A program made the translations under genes and the position numbers. Below are positions 10,067 through 19,137 of a stretch of DNA of 23,599 bases, piece after piece. The first letter of the stretch is position 1; each line of letters opens with the position of its first letter. This DNA is from Gracilaria caudata (lineage: Eukaryota; Rhodophyta; Florideophyceae; Gracilariales; Gracilariaceae). The DNA lies in NCBI GenBank assembly GCA_030374735.1, contig JASCIV010000344.1, positions 1 to 23,599 on the forward strand, read 5' to 3'. The notes beneath the pieces are model-generated. The model was not told where the DNA came from. It saw nothing but the letters and a program-made list of their open reading frames with translations, and did no database searches.

Positions 10067-10691
10067 ATTGTGAGTTCATCACTGGTAACTACAAGAGTTA
10101 AAAGAGTAATGTTATCTGCGCGTAGATGTTTCGCTGGGGCGGGGCGCGTAAGGCGCCTTATTCTCGAGATTTTTTGTTTGGTACACGCCACCGGGCGATT
10201 AGGCGTGCAGGTGTAGGCGTGGCGAAGGAGAACGACTTGCAATTCGCGTGCATGTCGCAAGGAGCGCCGCAACATGCAATGGACAAAGAGGGAAAAGGTG
10301 TGACAATTTGTATGCTTCTGAACGGAGGAAAAAAGGCCCAAAGTTATACAGCAATGCGCAGCACTTCCCTAATTTTAATCGCAGATAAAGCTTGTTGACT
10401 GTCCGTCCAAATTGCTTTCCAAAGCCAAGGGGCACTCATTCTCCCACGACATCTTCAAGCGCATTGCCTTCGCGCTTCGAGTCTGCGTGCGTGCGTGTGC
10501 TGTTCGGCTTCCCCGCAGCCAACGCTTTACAGCGTCACTGCGTCATCCCTTGGCGGGGTGAAGGGCGTTTCATTCACCTTTGCGTCTTACATGGTTTTGA
10601 CCCATTTACTGCTGTTTCTACGCGTAATCCACACCTCGTTGATCATCCTTAAATCGTTAGCCCACTTGAATTGAGCCACCTCGTTCGTCCA
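10067..10691. other. Intergenic region between dehydrogenase and coiled-coil genes
   Basis: No gene recognised. It contains the 3' flank of the dehydrogenase, including GTAATGTTATCT at 10106-10117, a motif also found upstream of the WD40 gene. The leader of the next gene, which begins at 10692, must lie here too. Open frames on both strands are short and unconvincing. Confidence 0.5.
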
Positions 10692-12587
10692 ATGCGCTCT
10701 TCAAACGTGCGCAAGAGCGCCACCTTCCTGTTTGCCGTGGTGGCCCTTTCGTTAGTTCTCCTTGCCCATCCGGCCACCTGCATCGAGACAGGCAAATATG
10801 CGTACACAGCCTTCTCGCGAAGAGCGCTCCAACAAGTGCAACCAGATGACGATGGCGACGACACACTGGACAAAGACTTGAATGTAAAAGACTCGGAGCA
10901 TCTTACAGACGCCGCCATGGAACAGCAGGGCATAGATGACGCTGCCCAAGCCCACACAAGCCAAGAGAAGCAGCATGACGATCTCAATGATGTCGATGCT
11001 CAAATTCAGGAGATTGCCAAACGGGTCGGAATCACTGAAGAAGAGCTCAAACAAGCTGATGTGCTGCAACCCGATAGCAAACCCATCACTGCAAATGATG
11101 CCACAGATTTTCATCATCATGATTTGTTGGAGCAGCAACGAGCAAAGGTGGATGCAGACCGTGAGATTATATTGGCTGCTAGGGATGGATTGGAACAAGT
11201 TCAACCTCCTCCGGAAGATGACGACGCGCGGCAGCCCGCACAGGCGCCGCCAGAAATGGTAGCTCCGGGTCAACCTCTGTTACCAAAACCAAAAAAGCAC
11301 CAGCACAGTGAGGAACAGCCTGACAGCCGCACAAATGCAAAGTCAGAAAATTCCGAGCTCGTTGCGCAACTAGAAACGTATAAGCAGCGCCTCAACGATG
11401 TTTTGAAAACTGAACAAGCCGCACGAGACAATGAACGAGGTGCAAGGCTTGAAGCCGTTCAGTTAAAGAAGCAGCTGCAGTCGATGAAGGATGAAATAGA
11501 GAAAGTGAGACAATTAGCATCTGAGCGAGATGTCGATCTTGGAAAACTTCGCGATAGTCTACCCCAGATTGTAATGGAAGCAAAAGATGAAAAGAGAGGT
11601 GAAATCGAAGAGATGAAGGAGACCATAGAGGAGCAGAAAAGAGCATTTGACGAACTGTTTGAAGAGAAGCAAATGTTGTCCAAAATGCTTGCTGATGAAC
11701 AATTCAAGTTGGATGAACTCCAGGATAAAATTCAGCATCCTGATCTAGGCTTGTGGATAAGCCAGCGAGCTGAGAGAGCAGCTATTCTCGTGGAAGGTCC
11801 AGAAACGGATGCGATCAAGTACTATGCAAGCAAGTACATGGCACCTAAAGTCACCAAGATGAAGCACCGCTTGCAGATGCTGGAAAATCGGGTAGAACGA
11901 ACTGTAGATCATCTTTTACCGGCGAAATATGGAAGTGTGGTGGCCATGTTGCTGTCCATCGCACTGATTGGATTCCCAGTATTTGTAACATTATCAACTG
12001 TGGTGTCGCTGACAAAAGGAGTGTCCTTGCGACAGTATGTTCTTCTTGGAAATGTATTCCTGACTGCTTTTGCGGTTGGATTGTGTGTAGCTGGGCTCTT
12101 ACTGAGACAAGACCCGCTTCAAACGTTATACGAAGCTAATAGTGGGGTATTTATCGTGCTTCAGTTGTGTATCGGTATCGCATATCCGGCATTTTTGGCG
12201 ATCATATTGCTCACAGTCTTGCGGTGTAGAGATAGATTAGACGTGTTCGTGTTTGGATGCGAGTTGTTGTTTTACGCGGTTATCGGCATGAATTATCGAG
12301 CTCGAGTTTGGAGACCAGCAATGTTAGGTGAGAATATCGATTGCGGTCCTATGATGTACGCAGTGTACACAATGGATTTCTTGGCAATGATGGCGTTAAC
12401 AGTGGCTTCGTCGCGACCGACTGAGCTCGGCCGATTTGGTGGACATGACGTGGAGAAAGGGCGTGGGGAGGAGGCAGTTGAGGGATCCGGGAGGATGACC
12501 GGGGGCTCGAAAGGGATTGGGTCACTGGGGAGTGGTCTGATGCAGCAGCTTGCTGTTGGGGGTAGACGAGATGAAAAAGCTGAGTAA
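10692..12587 (+). CDS. Unrecognised protein: signal peptide, coiled coil, about five membrane spans
   Basis: Single exon, about 631 residues from the ATG at 10692. An upstream in-frame TTG at 10671 is not needed. Order of parts: signal peptide (1-30, core TFLFAVVALSLVLLA); acidic, Gln/Asp-rich segment with FHHHD near residue 138; Pro-rich linker (about 175-205); charged coiled coil (about 217-347, heptad-like KKQLQSMKDEIEKVRQLASE); a short conserved-looking domain (GLWISQRAERAAILVEG to about 410); then hydrophobic segments at about 414-440, 448-470, 485-510, 518-535 and 555-574. The tail is Gly-rich and charged. The signal peptide would place the coiled coil in the ER/Golgi lumen or outside the cell, with the tail on the other side after five spans. 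I do not recognise the family. It converges on the rhodanese gene, with about 170 bp between the two stops. Confidence 0.85.
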   Translation: MRSSNVRKSATFLFAVVALSLVLLAHPATCIETGKYAYTAFSRRALQQVQPDDDGDDTLDKDLNVKDSEHLTDAAMEQQGIDDAAQAHTSQEKQHDDLNDVDAQIQEIAKRVGITEEELKQADVLQPDSKPITANDATDFHHHDLLEQQRAKVDADREIILAARDGLEQVQPPPEDDDARQPAQAPPEMVAPGQPLLPKPKKHQHSEEQPDSRTNAKSENSELVAQLETYKQRLNDVLKTEQAARDNERGARLEAVQLKKQLQSMKDEIEKVRQLASERDVDLGKLRDSLPQIVMEAKDEKRGEIEEMKETIEEQKRAFDELFEEKQMLSKMLADEQFKLDELQDKIQHPDLGLWISQRAERAAILVEGPETDAIKYYASKYMAPKVTKMKHRLQMLENRVERTVDHLLPAKYGSVVAMLLSIALIGFPVFVTLSTVVSLTKGVSLRQYVLLGNVFLTAFAVGLCVAGLLLRQDPLQTLYEANSGVFIVLQLCIGIAYPAFLAIILLTVLRCRDRLDVFVFGCELLFYAVIGMNYRARVWRPAMLGENIDCGPMMYAVYTMDFLAMMALTVASSRPTELGRFGGHDVEKGRGEEAVEGSGRMTGGSKGIGSLGSGLMQQLAVGGRRDEKAE

Positions 12588-12755
12588 GTAGGAGCGAGAG
12601 AACTAGTGACTGAACTGACATTAACATGCACATTATTGCATTGCAAAATGCTTTACCCAGCAATGGAGGTGCGGTAAGGTGGTGTGTCCAACGCACGGCT
12701 ACAGCCGTGAAACATTTATGTAAGGTTGCGGGACGGGCTGCGGAATGCAGCGACT

Positions 12756-13226
12756 CTACTTCTCAATTGGAAGGGTTGAATCACTTGCCCAATTGTCATA
12801 GCCCCCCTCAAGCTCCATAAGCCCCTGAACACCGGCTTCATTGAGCTTTGTTATGGCCATATAGCTTCTCTTGCCACTCTTGCAACCGACGATGACTTGA
12901 GTAGCATCGCCGACGGCAGTGCGAAAATCCTCAACGAACGACGGCAGCGGTTTCATGTCGGGGGTTGTGAGCGAGACATTGAGAGCACGCGGAATGTGTC
13001 CCGCAGCAAACTCCGCGGGCGTGCGCACGTCGACATAGACGGTGGATGTCTGCGTCATCTTTTCATTGACGGCCTGTGGGGATAGCTGGGTGGCCATTGT
13101 GTGCGCAGCTCTATGCAATACAACAGCCCGTCTGCACAAAGCCGGTCGAGATGGGGAGGAGAACAGAGAAGAGGGAAGCACGATAAAAGAGGAGCGAGCA
13201 GATGCTCGTAGAAGAGGGGCTACCAT
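12756..13226 (-). CDS. Single-domain rhodanese with N-terminal targeting sequence
   Basis: A 156-residue protein from the ATG at 13226. An internal ATG at 13097 would give a form without the N-terminal extension. Residues 1-43 are rich in Arg, Ser and Ala with almost no acid, as expected of a mitochondrial or plastid presequence. The rhodanese domain follows: VYVDVRTPAEFAAGHIPRAL at about 63-82, then VIVGCKSGKRS, where Cys115 starts the CxxGxR active-site loop, and a C-terminal LEGGYDNW. The catalytic Cys and Arg are intact, so sulfurtransferase activity is plausible. It resembles the short plant STR and bacterial GlpE/PspE type. It is transcribed away from the RING gene at 14016, sharing the intervening promoter region. 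Confidence 0.9.
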   Translation of the reverse strand: MVAPLLRASARSSFIVLPSSLFSSPSRPALCRRAVVLHRAAHTMATQLSPQAVNEKMTQTSTVYVDVRTPAEFAAGHIPRALNVSLTTPDMKPLPSFVEDFRTAVGDATQVIVGCKSGKRSYMAITKLNEAGVQGLMELEGGYDNWASDSTLPIEK

Positions 13227-14015
13227 AGCGTGGTGCGCTGACGTAAGCAAGGCCCTTGCGCGTGCTCGCGACTTGCAACCCAATACAGTGGTTAATTGTA
13301 ACTGAGCACGGTCTCAAACAGCTCCACTCGACGTACGCGGAAATGCAACCCTCATGCAACCGCCACGAAACACAGAGCGCGCACGCGCCCAAGCCTCTGG
13401 TCTTGCAGCCGAGTGCGACGCGCTCCGCGCAGCAGCATAGCAGCTTCGTCAACATCTCACCAGCAGCACCGCCGAACGTCGCGAGACCGCCACACTGACA
13501 CGCGCTCGACCCCGTGCCACTCCGCCACTCTACCACCTGCTCGTGCACACCGTCTGCAACCAGCCACGCAGCCACACAGCGCAGTGCAGTGTTGACGCGT
13601 GCCGCAGTCTGAAATCAAATTTCTACTTTTCCTCTTGTTTTTGCCAGCGTGCGCTGCCGCTGTCTCCACGGCACGTTCGCCTCTCGCCCGCCGCGCCCAC
13701 CATCCGCGGTGCCGACCGTTGCTTAAAACCCGCAGTCGCTCGCACTACCGCTGCGCTACAAAAGCTAGTTCTTCTCCGCTTAGCCGCCTACCTCCTCTCC
13801 TGTCCCATCGCCCTCAGTTCTTCGGTCCCTTTTCCCTACCCCTGCCCACCTCCCCTTTGCTCCTCTCCTCTCGTCCGTCCTTTTCGCTTCTGCCCCGGCC
13901 CTTCGCTCTCGTGTCTGTGTTTCGCTTCTTGTTTCCCCCGGTCTACCTTCCCTTCGTGCACGCAACCCTGTACGCATCCCGTTTCACGGCAGCCCTAGTG
14001 TAACCACACCCCGTC
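13227..14015. promoter_or_regulatory. Divergent promoter region; pyrimidine-rich, AUG-free leader of the RING gene
   Basis: This stretch separates the minus-strand rhodanese from the plus-strand RING gene and must serve both. On the plus strand no ATG occurs from 13357 to 14015 (659 nt), so the first AUG of a transcript starting anywhere in this span is the RING start at 14016. From about 13780 to 13920 the plus strand is strongly C/T-rich, typical of a 5' leader or initiator region. Frames that look open here begin only at GTG and are not credible genes. No TATA-like box is obvious. Confidence 0.5.
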
Positions 14016-16076
14016 ATGTCCCGCAACGCCTCTGCAGTTGACGACGACGCCGACGTTTTCGTCGTGGAGACCGTTCAACCCAACCTCCCACGCGATCGTC
14101 GCCTCTCCCCCGATAACGTCATCGTCTTAGACACCCCGCGACCGCCGCGCGCCACCAATAGCTCCATTGAACCCATCGTAATCGATGAAGCTCCGCGGAA
14201 GCGTCGTCGTCGTGATCACTCCTCCCATCCCTCCTCCGCCACCACCCCCGTCTCCCATCCCCCTCACGTAATCATTGTCGACGACAGTGACTCCCCCCCG
14301 ATTCGCCCCTCTGTGCTTGCGTTCCGAGGCCGCGAAACGCACACCAGCCGTATCCAACAGCCACGAATTCACGTACATCCGCGCAATCCCTCCTCTTCCG
14401 CGTATGAAGAAGACATCATCGAGATGGCTGTTTCTGGACCGCGCCTCGCTCCCGTGAACCCCCCGCCTCCACCACCTAACCTCGGCCGTGGTAACCAGGC
14501 TTTCCTCATCGAGCCCGTCCTGTCAATGACACCGCTTTCCCCTCCACGCACCCAGCGTCAGAGTATGCCAACTGTGCCCGAGTTGATTAATTCACCACTT
14601 TCTGGGATGAACCGCCAACCGGACAGTGCTGCTCCGTCGGACACAATACCCATACAACCGCTGGAGTTTCCATCATTTCCGTCTGCGTTACTTAGATCAA
14701 GTCCACGCCCGAATGCCTCTCAGCCTCACTATGCTTCGAGACTCGTGGACTTTGATCAGGTATGGACCAGCAACGCGCGTGTGTCTTCCCATCGCGCTCG
14801 CAATCTCCGCACCGACGCTGCTGCCAACCGTGTGCCTTCTGCGATACGTGGGACTATCAGTCCACTCGCGCATCGTCACTCGCTCAGAGATAATGCATCA
14901 GCTCCGCGACGTTATGTTCATTTGGAGCGCGATCAGGTTGGTTCGCTTGGCGAAGCACCACCTCCCGCCTTTGTTCGCGCAAGCGCGTCCCGACGTCAAT
15001 ATGCCTCTCCACTACCCGACAGGCAGACTAGATATGAGACCCAGTACGGACCAAGGTTCTCCAGTTTCTTCCTTTCCGATGAGCGTCATTTGTCACCGCT
15101 ACATCGAAACCACCACTCCAATGCAAGACAGGTTTCTCCGGATCCGAATAGCGCTACGTCTCCACTTGAAGGTTTTGTTCGTAACCGTTACGATACCATG
15201 GCAGCAGGCAATTCTACGGCGGGCAACAACCCTTCGTCACCTACCGCGGACGGTGCTAGACTGTTTCAATTGACACGGTCGCAGTCGCGAAGACACAGTC
15301 ATATGTCGAATGACGGTGATGACATGACTAGTTTGCGCCATATTCAGCGCCGACGCGATCTTAACCGGAGTCGTCCGTCTTCTCGCCGCAACACTCGCTC
15401 TATACTGCGAGGCTCTATGACTACGTTTACAAATGCCCAGCCCGATACCGTGTATGGTGCAGAGCGGGTTCGACGCCAACCTAACGTGAGGCCTCGGACA
15501 TATGCTCGTCCTTCCTTTGCGCACGGTACTCCTCTCCACCTCCATTCCCATCCCCAGCACATGGCGATTGTGCAGCGCATGATGCACCACACGGGGGGTT
15601 CCCCCAGCTTGGAGATTCATTACCTGCATGGCTTTCATGGAGACCATTCTCTCGACTATGAGCACCTTGTTCGTTTGGACGAACAGCTCATTAGAGAGAA
15701 AAACCGCGCAGATAACGAGCAGATCGAGTCACTGCCGGTGCAGAAGGCGACTGCCGTCGACAAGGAAATTCGCTGTTGCATTTGCATGTGTGACGTTGAA
15801 GAAGGAGAGGAGCTTCGTGTGCTTCCCTGCGCACATAAATATCACAAGAGCTGTATTGACGGTAAGTTATCTTTATCATTTTCATGGAGATCACTACAAC
15901 TTTGCAAGTGACATTTTGCCTTCGACGTTTACTAACGCAGAACGTTGCTTTGTTTTCGTCGCTCGTGTTTTGTCTACATCACAGAATGGCTCACCTATAA
16001 TGGATGTTGCCCCGTCGACAAGAAGAGAATCGCTCCGTCTCGCCCTACGAGGAGGTGTGTGCATCATGAGTCTTGA
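14016..16076 (+). CDS. RING-H2 ubiquitin ligase with SUMO-interaction-like motifs (STUbL-like)
   Basis: Two exons, 14016-15861 and 15985-16076, joined across a 123-nt intron (GTAAGT donor, TTTACTAAC branch site, CACAG acceptor); about 645 residues. The intron splits the RING, so the unspliced frame lacks the second half of the domain. The N-terminus has four hydrophobic-acidic motifs: VFVVE (14-18), VIVLD (35-39), IVIDE (54-58) and VIIVDDSDS (85-93), matching SUMO-interaction motifs, with a basic RKRRRR (61-66) that may be a nuclear signal. The middle is long, Ser/Pro/Arg-rich and probably disordered. The C-terminal RING-H2 uses C587, C590, C605, H607, H610, C613, C624 and, in place of the last Cys, D627 (CPVD). 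Asp as final ligand is known in RBX1. RNF4 and Arkadia combine SIM clusters with a RING in this way, so a SUMO-targeted E3 role is inferred. Confidence 0.82.
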
Positions 16077-16714
16077 AGAGAGCGGATTGCGTGATGTGTA
16101 TCTTTCGGTGACTTTTGTTCTCAGCCGGCCCCTCGTTTGTGTTGTATACAATGGGTTAGGACTACTTGTGCGGGTGATGGTGGACTGGATTGTAATGGTG
16201 AAAGGAAGCGGGAGTTTGACTGACTGTTATTTTCCCGTTACGGGTTCTCGAGATGGACGTGTTTCATGATGAGCTAAGCTCTTATTCGATGTAGTTTTGA
16301 GGGACAGGACGTTTCTCTGTCGTTTGAGTATTATGAGTACGTCAAGATTGTGTGGTGATGTTGAATATCTCGAACGCTACCCACAGTAAATTGTGTTATG
16401 CTGTTCTAGACCAATATGTCATTGGCTTGCGCTCTACAAAGTCAAAGCTGGATGCGATGGCGCATGGAGATTTCAATAGCTTCTATTTGAGCAGAAAATG
16501 TAAACGCCGGTGCTCAACTTTAGTACTGCGTGCGGGTAAAGGAGTCACCTCATAGATGTATCTGACTGTTTGGGTGGCCATTGGGAATGAATGTGTTTCA
16601 GGAGAGCGAAATAAGACGAAATACTTTACTGCGTGAGCAGAACATGGTGTTAGTGTCTCTTGATCGCGACACGCGTAATCATTCCGAAGTTGGCGGTGCA
16701 AGGCGATGAGGTTC
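16077..16714. other. Intergenic region between convergent RING and uS8 genes
   Basis: This holds the 3' flanks of two converging genes. The open frames are short, and I see no RNA gene, repeat or recognised motif. Confidence 0.5.
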
Positions 16715-17104
16715 CTAATAGAAGAAGCCAAGAATCTTTCCACCAGTGTGCTTTCTCCTTGCCTCCTCATGGTCCATGATACCGTACGAGGTGGTCAGCA
16801 CTATGTAACCAAATTGACGAGACGGGAGCAAATTGGTGACCCACTTCTCGATTTCGCCGACGCCGACGTCGAACCGGGGTGAAATGACGCCACACTTGTT
16901 GAGACGACCGATGAGATTGACGACGATCTTCCCTGCACGGTGATCATCGACGAACTCGAACTCTCCAATGTAACCGTGGCTTTGCATCACTTGCAGAAAC
17001 TTGATGACGACCTTGGACGACGGGCGTAGGAGCACTTGACGCTTACCGCGCTTCTCGGCGTTGGAGAGCGTCTTGAGCGCATCGGCTAGTACTGACATAC
17101 GCAT
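16715..17104 (-). CDS. RPS15A: Cytosolic ribosomal protein uS8 (RPS15A)
   Basis: Single exon, 129 residues, nearly full-length match to eukaryotic RPS15A (about 130 residues). It begins MRMSVLADALKTLSNAEKRG where animal and plant proteins begin MVRMN, so it lacks one N-terminal residue. Conserved blocks include GYIGEFEFVDDHRAGKIVVN, then GRLNKCGVISPRFDV, LLPSRQFGYIVLTTS and the C-terminal EEARRKHTGGKILGFFY. The protein binds 18S rRNA in the 40S subunit. The start is chosen at the first ATG, in a purine-rich CCAAG context. A run of 11 T at 17205-17215 lies about 100 bp upstream. No intron is seen, which is unusual for this gene in intron-rich lineages and fits this compact genome. Confidence 0.98.
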   Translation of the reverse strand: MRMSVLADALKTLSNAEKRGKRQVLLRPSSKVVIKFLQVMQSHGYIGEFEFVDDHRAGKIVVNLIGRLNKCGVISPRFDVGVGEIEKWVTNLLPSRQFGYIVLTTSYGIMDHEEARRKHTGGKILGFFY

Positions 17105-17723
17105 CTTGGCTGACTCGGGTGGTTTGCTTAAAGAAGTGAAGTCGAACTTGTGACGATGTGTGAGTCGCGATTAGAAACGTCGGTGCACAGAAAGCGGGAC
17201 GGTGTTTTTTTTTTTCTATTCACACCTCGTTCACACTGGGAAGGAAGGGGAAGGCTGTTTCTGCTTCGATGGTCGGATGGCAGTTGGTGAAGTGGGCAGT
17301 CGTGGTTTGCCTCGTCTAGATACGGCTGGGCGAGCGGCGGGGGCGATCCAGAAGTGCGTGTTCCCGGGCGCCGGCGGGGAGCGACTGTGTCGATGGCTTA
17401 CAGAAACTTGCGTGTACTGTAAGTATAGAAAACCACGTGGAATACATTGTTGAAGAGCGTGGCGCTGCACTCCGCCCTTCATCTGGCGAAGCCGAATCGA
17501 CGACGAGCCTGTGCCTTTTTCATCATCATCATGTGTCTATAGATGTCCTTTTACTACGAAGGTAGTAGTTACTACCGCTCTACGGGCTTGTGCTTGGTTA
17601 ACCCTCGCCCTCGTAGGTGCAACGGTTCGCAATTGACCAAACTGACCGCCTTCGAAGGCAAAGCTCCATTGTTCTTTCAGACTATCAGCTACCTTTTTAG
17701 CTAGAATTTTGCGGGAAATGAAG
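17105..17723. other. Intergenic region upstream of uS8
   Basis: About 620 bp between the 3' end of the DUF1279 module and the uS8 start, both on the minus strand. It includes an 11-T run at 17205-17215 and a CAT-repeat at about 17520-17531. Short frames on both strands overlap each other and have no recognisable motif. The uS8 promoter is expected here. Confidence 0.5.
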
Positions 17724-18190
17724 CTATTCTTCGCCATTCTTCGTACTTCGACGCCACCTGAAGAAGCGTTCCACAAACGGCGCCAACGCAAGACTGGCCA
17801 GCAGCCTCAACGGCTTCGTGACCTGTGACAAAGACCAAGTGACCATCCACGCTTTAGCAAACCCGCTCACTCCACTGTCCAATCCTACCTACGATCATAA
17901 AATTCGATTCAATACAATGTAATGTACATTCATGTTAGGCAATCAAAAAACTCCTTCACACTCGATAAAAAAGATAAACATGAATCCTTGCGCTTTTAGC
18001 ATACCCTCAACAACATGAACGAAAACATAGTTCCGTAGTACACCGTGTTCATAATGCCGTAAGCCACTAGGCCAGCAACACCAAAATTCTTCAAGCTCTT
18101 TCCGGCTTTCGAAGTCTTGCGGCCCAAGTAACTCAACCACCCTTTTGGAGCTCTTCCTGTAGCAGGTGCAATGAACAAATGTTCACTCAT
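17724..18190 (-). CDS. DUF1279 / FAM210-like membrane protein module, two exons
   Basis: Exons 18190-18005 and 17888-17724 join in phase 0 across a 116-nt intron (GTATGC donor, CCTAAC branch-like site, CGTAG acceptor), giving 116 residues from the ATG at 18190. Each exon alone looks trivial; together they match plant/algal DUF1279: KNFGVAGLVAYGIMNTVYY (34-52), then WSLSQVTKPLRLLASLALAP (about 79-98) and VERFFRW. Plant relatives read YGLLNTAYYL and WAGSQVTKLxRAGGALALAPxVDRGL. One hydrophobic segment spans about 36-61 and another about 87-99. Family members are in chloroplasts or mitochondria, with poorly known roles. No N-terminal targeting peptide is visible. It starts only 29 bp after the aquaporin stop, and an in-frame 86-nt intron could join the two, making this the C-terminal half of a fusion. 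Confidence 0.75.
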
Positions 18191-18276
18191 CTTTAACAAC
18201 ACATAAAAAAAAAGCTTTGTTAGTACCCAAACTCCACTTCTTGACGCATGAAGGTACAGAGAAAACCGTCACTTAC
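18191..18276 (-). other. Probable 86-nt intron joining aquaporin to DUF1279 module
   Basis: Read on the minus strand, the segment begins GTAAGT right after the codon for Phe in GPLTGAVTAAF, contains a perfect TACTAAC branch site near 18220, a T-rich tract, and ends TTAAAG directly before the ATG at 18190. The junction is phase 0 on both sides. The retained form reads through only 18 codons to a stop that overlaps the TACTAAC. The donor and branch site match those of the other introns in this window. The acceptor AAG is less usual than CAG/TAG. Confidence 0.6.
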
Positions 18277-18999
18277 GAATGCAGCCGTTACGGCTCCAGT
18301 CAGCGGACCTACCCAATACACCCAATGCCCATTCAGCGCTCCTGTCAAAAAAGCCGGTCCGAACGCTCTTGCGGGATTAAAGATTCCATTAAAAGTACCT
18401 GCGCAAGCAAGGACTGCAAATCCAATATACAGAGCCGCTATCTTTGCTCCCACGCCTCCTTCATCTTCCGTGGCAACTGCAGTTTGGAACACAACCATCA
18501 CGATGATGAACATCGGTATAAACTCCGCAAAAAATGCTCGCACAAGCTCTGTCATACCTCCCGTAACGCCTTCGAACACGATTGAAACGCCTAGAAAACG
18601 TGCCAGTAAGCAGGCTGAAATTGATGCTGACAGCTGCGCAAACACAAAAACAATGGATCGAGATAATGAGGCACGATCAGTTGCTAGCAATGCCAGTGTG
18701 ACGGCGGGATTCAGATGTGCGCCGCTGACAGGCATGAAAGATGCGGCCAAGGCCGCAATGATGCAAGCATTGTTTAGGGTGTTTGCGAGCGGCGCTTGCT
18801 GTGTTGATGTCACACTGAGATACACAAACAAAAAGGTGCACAGAAACTCTGCAAAAATTACACGGGCATCTAGAGGCTTTGATCGCGAGACGAGACCGGG
18901 CATTGGCTCATCTGGTCTGGGAGGAGGTGATTGTACCTCAGTGACGGGGTGATTTTCCAAAAGTGTGGTTTGCTCTGTTGGTTCTTTTGATACACTCAT
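18220..18999 (-). CDS. Aquaporin (major intrinsic protein family)
   Basis: The frame has three possible ATG starts: 19137, 19023 and 18999. I use 18999, which has the best context and gives 259 residues if unspliced at the 3' end. After an acidic, Pro-rich cytosolic N-terminus come six hydrophobic spans and both pore half-helices: SGAHLNPAVTLAL, with the first NPA, and FNPARAFGPAF, with the second NPA and the selectivity-filter-type Arg. The family conducts water and sometimes small solutes such as glycerol. The subfamily cannot be fixed from this alone. The last span ends GPLTGAVTAAF, immediately followed by GTAAGT. If that donor is used, the coding exon ends at 18277 and the protein continues MSEHLFI into the DUF1279 module instead of ending at 18220. 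SEHLFI resembles YEFFFI at the end of plant TIP aquaporins. Confidence 0.9.
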   Translation of the reverse strand: MSVSKEPTEQTTLLENHPVTEVQSPPPRPDEPMPGLVSRSKPLDARVIFAEFLCTFLFVYLSVTSTQQAPLANTLNNACIIAALAASFMPVSGAHLNPAVTLALLATDRASLSRSIVFVFAQLSASISACLLARFLGVSIVFEGVTGGMTELVRAFFAEFIPMFIIVMVVFQTAVATEDEGGVGAKIAALYIGFAVLACAGTFNGIFNPARAFGPAFLTGALNGHWVYWVGPLTGAVTAAFVSDGFLCTFMRQEVEFGY

Positions 19000-19137
19000 T
19001 TCGATGTGCGTGTAGGGTGTCATTGAGATCGGGCGTTTGGGACAAATGTGACCAGAACTGCAGATGTTTGGTTTGGAACGACAATGTTGTCCGAACTGCG
19101 TGGGGATAAAGGCGTAATCTCGTGTGCCTCTGACCAT

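Noticed and set aside
13599..14003. A 134-codon hydrophobic-start frame just before the RING gene
   Set aside because: It begins at GTG, has no ATG anywhere, and consists of C/T-rich leader sequence read as Ser/Pro/Leu.
15862..15911. The unspliced end of the RING frame (stop at 15911)
   Set aside because: It begins GTAAGT and truncates the RING; splicing to 15985 restores the remaining ligand positions.
17537..17791. An 84-codon minus frame overlapping DUF1279 exon 2
   Set aside because: It starts at TTG in another frame; the exon-2 frame has clear family similarity and ends at 17724.
18248..18952. A 234-codon plus-strand open frame opposite the aquaporin
   Set aside because: It mirrors the aquaporin coding frame, which has both NPA motifs and six spans; the antisense product has no recognisable features.
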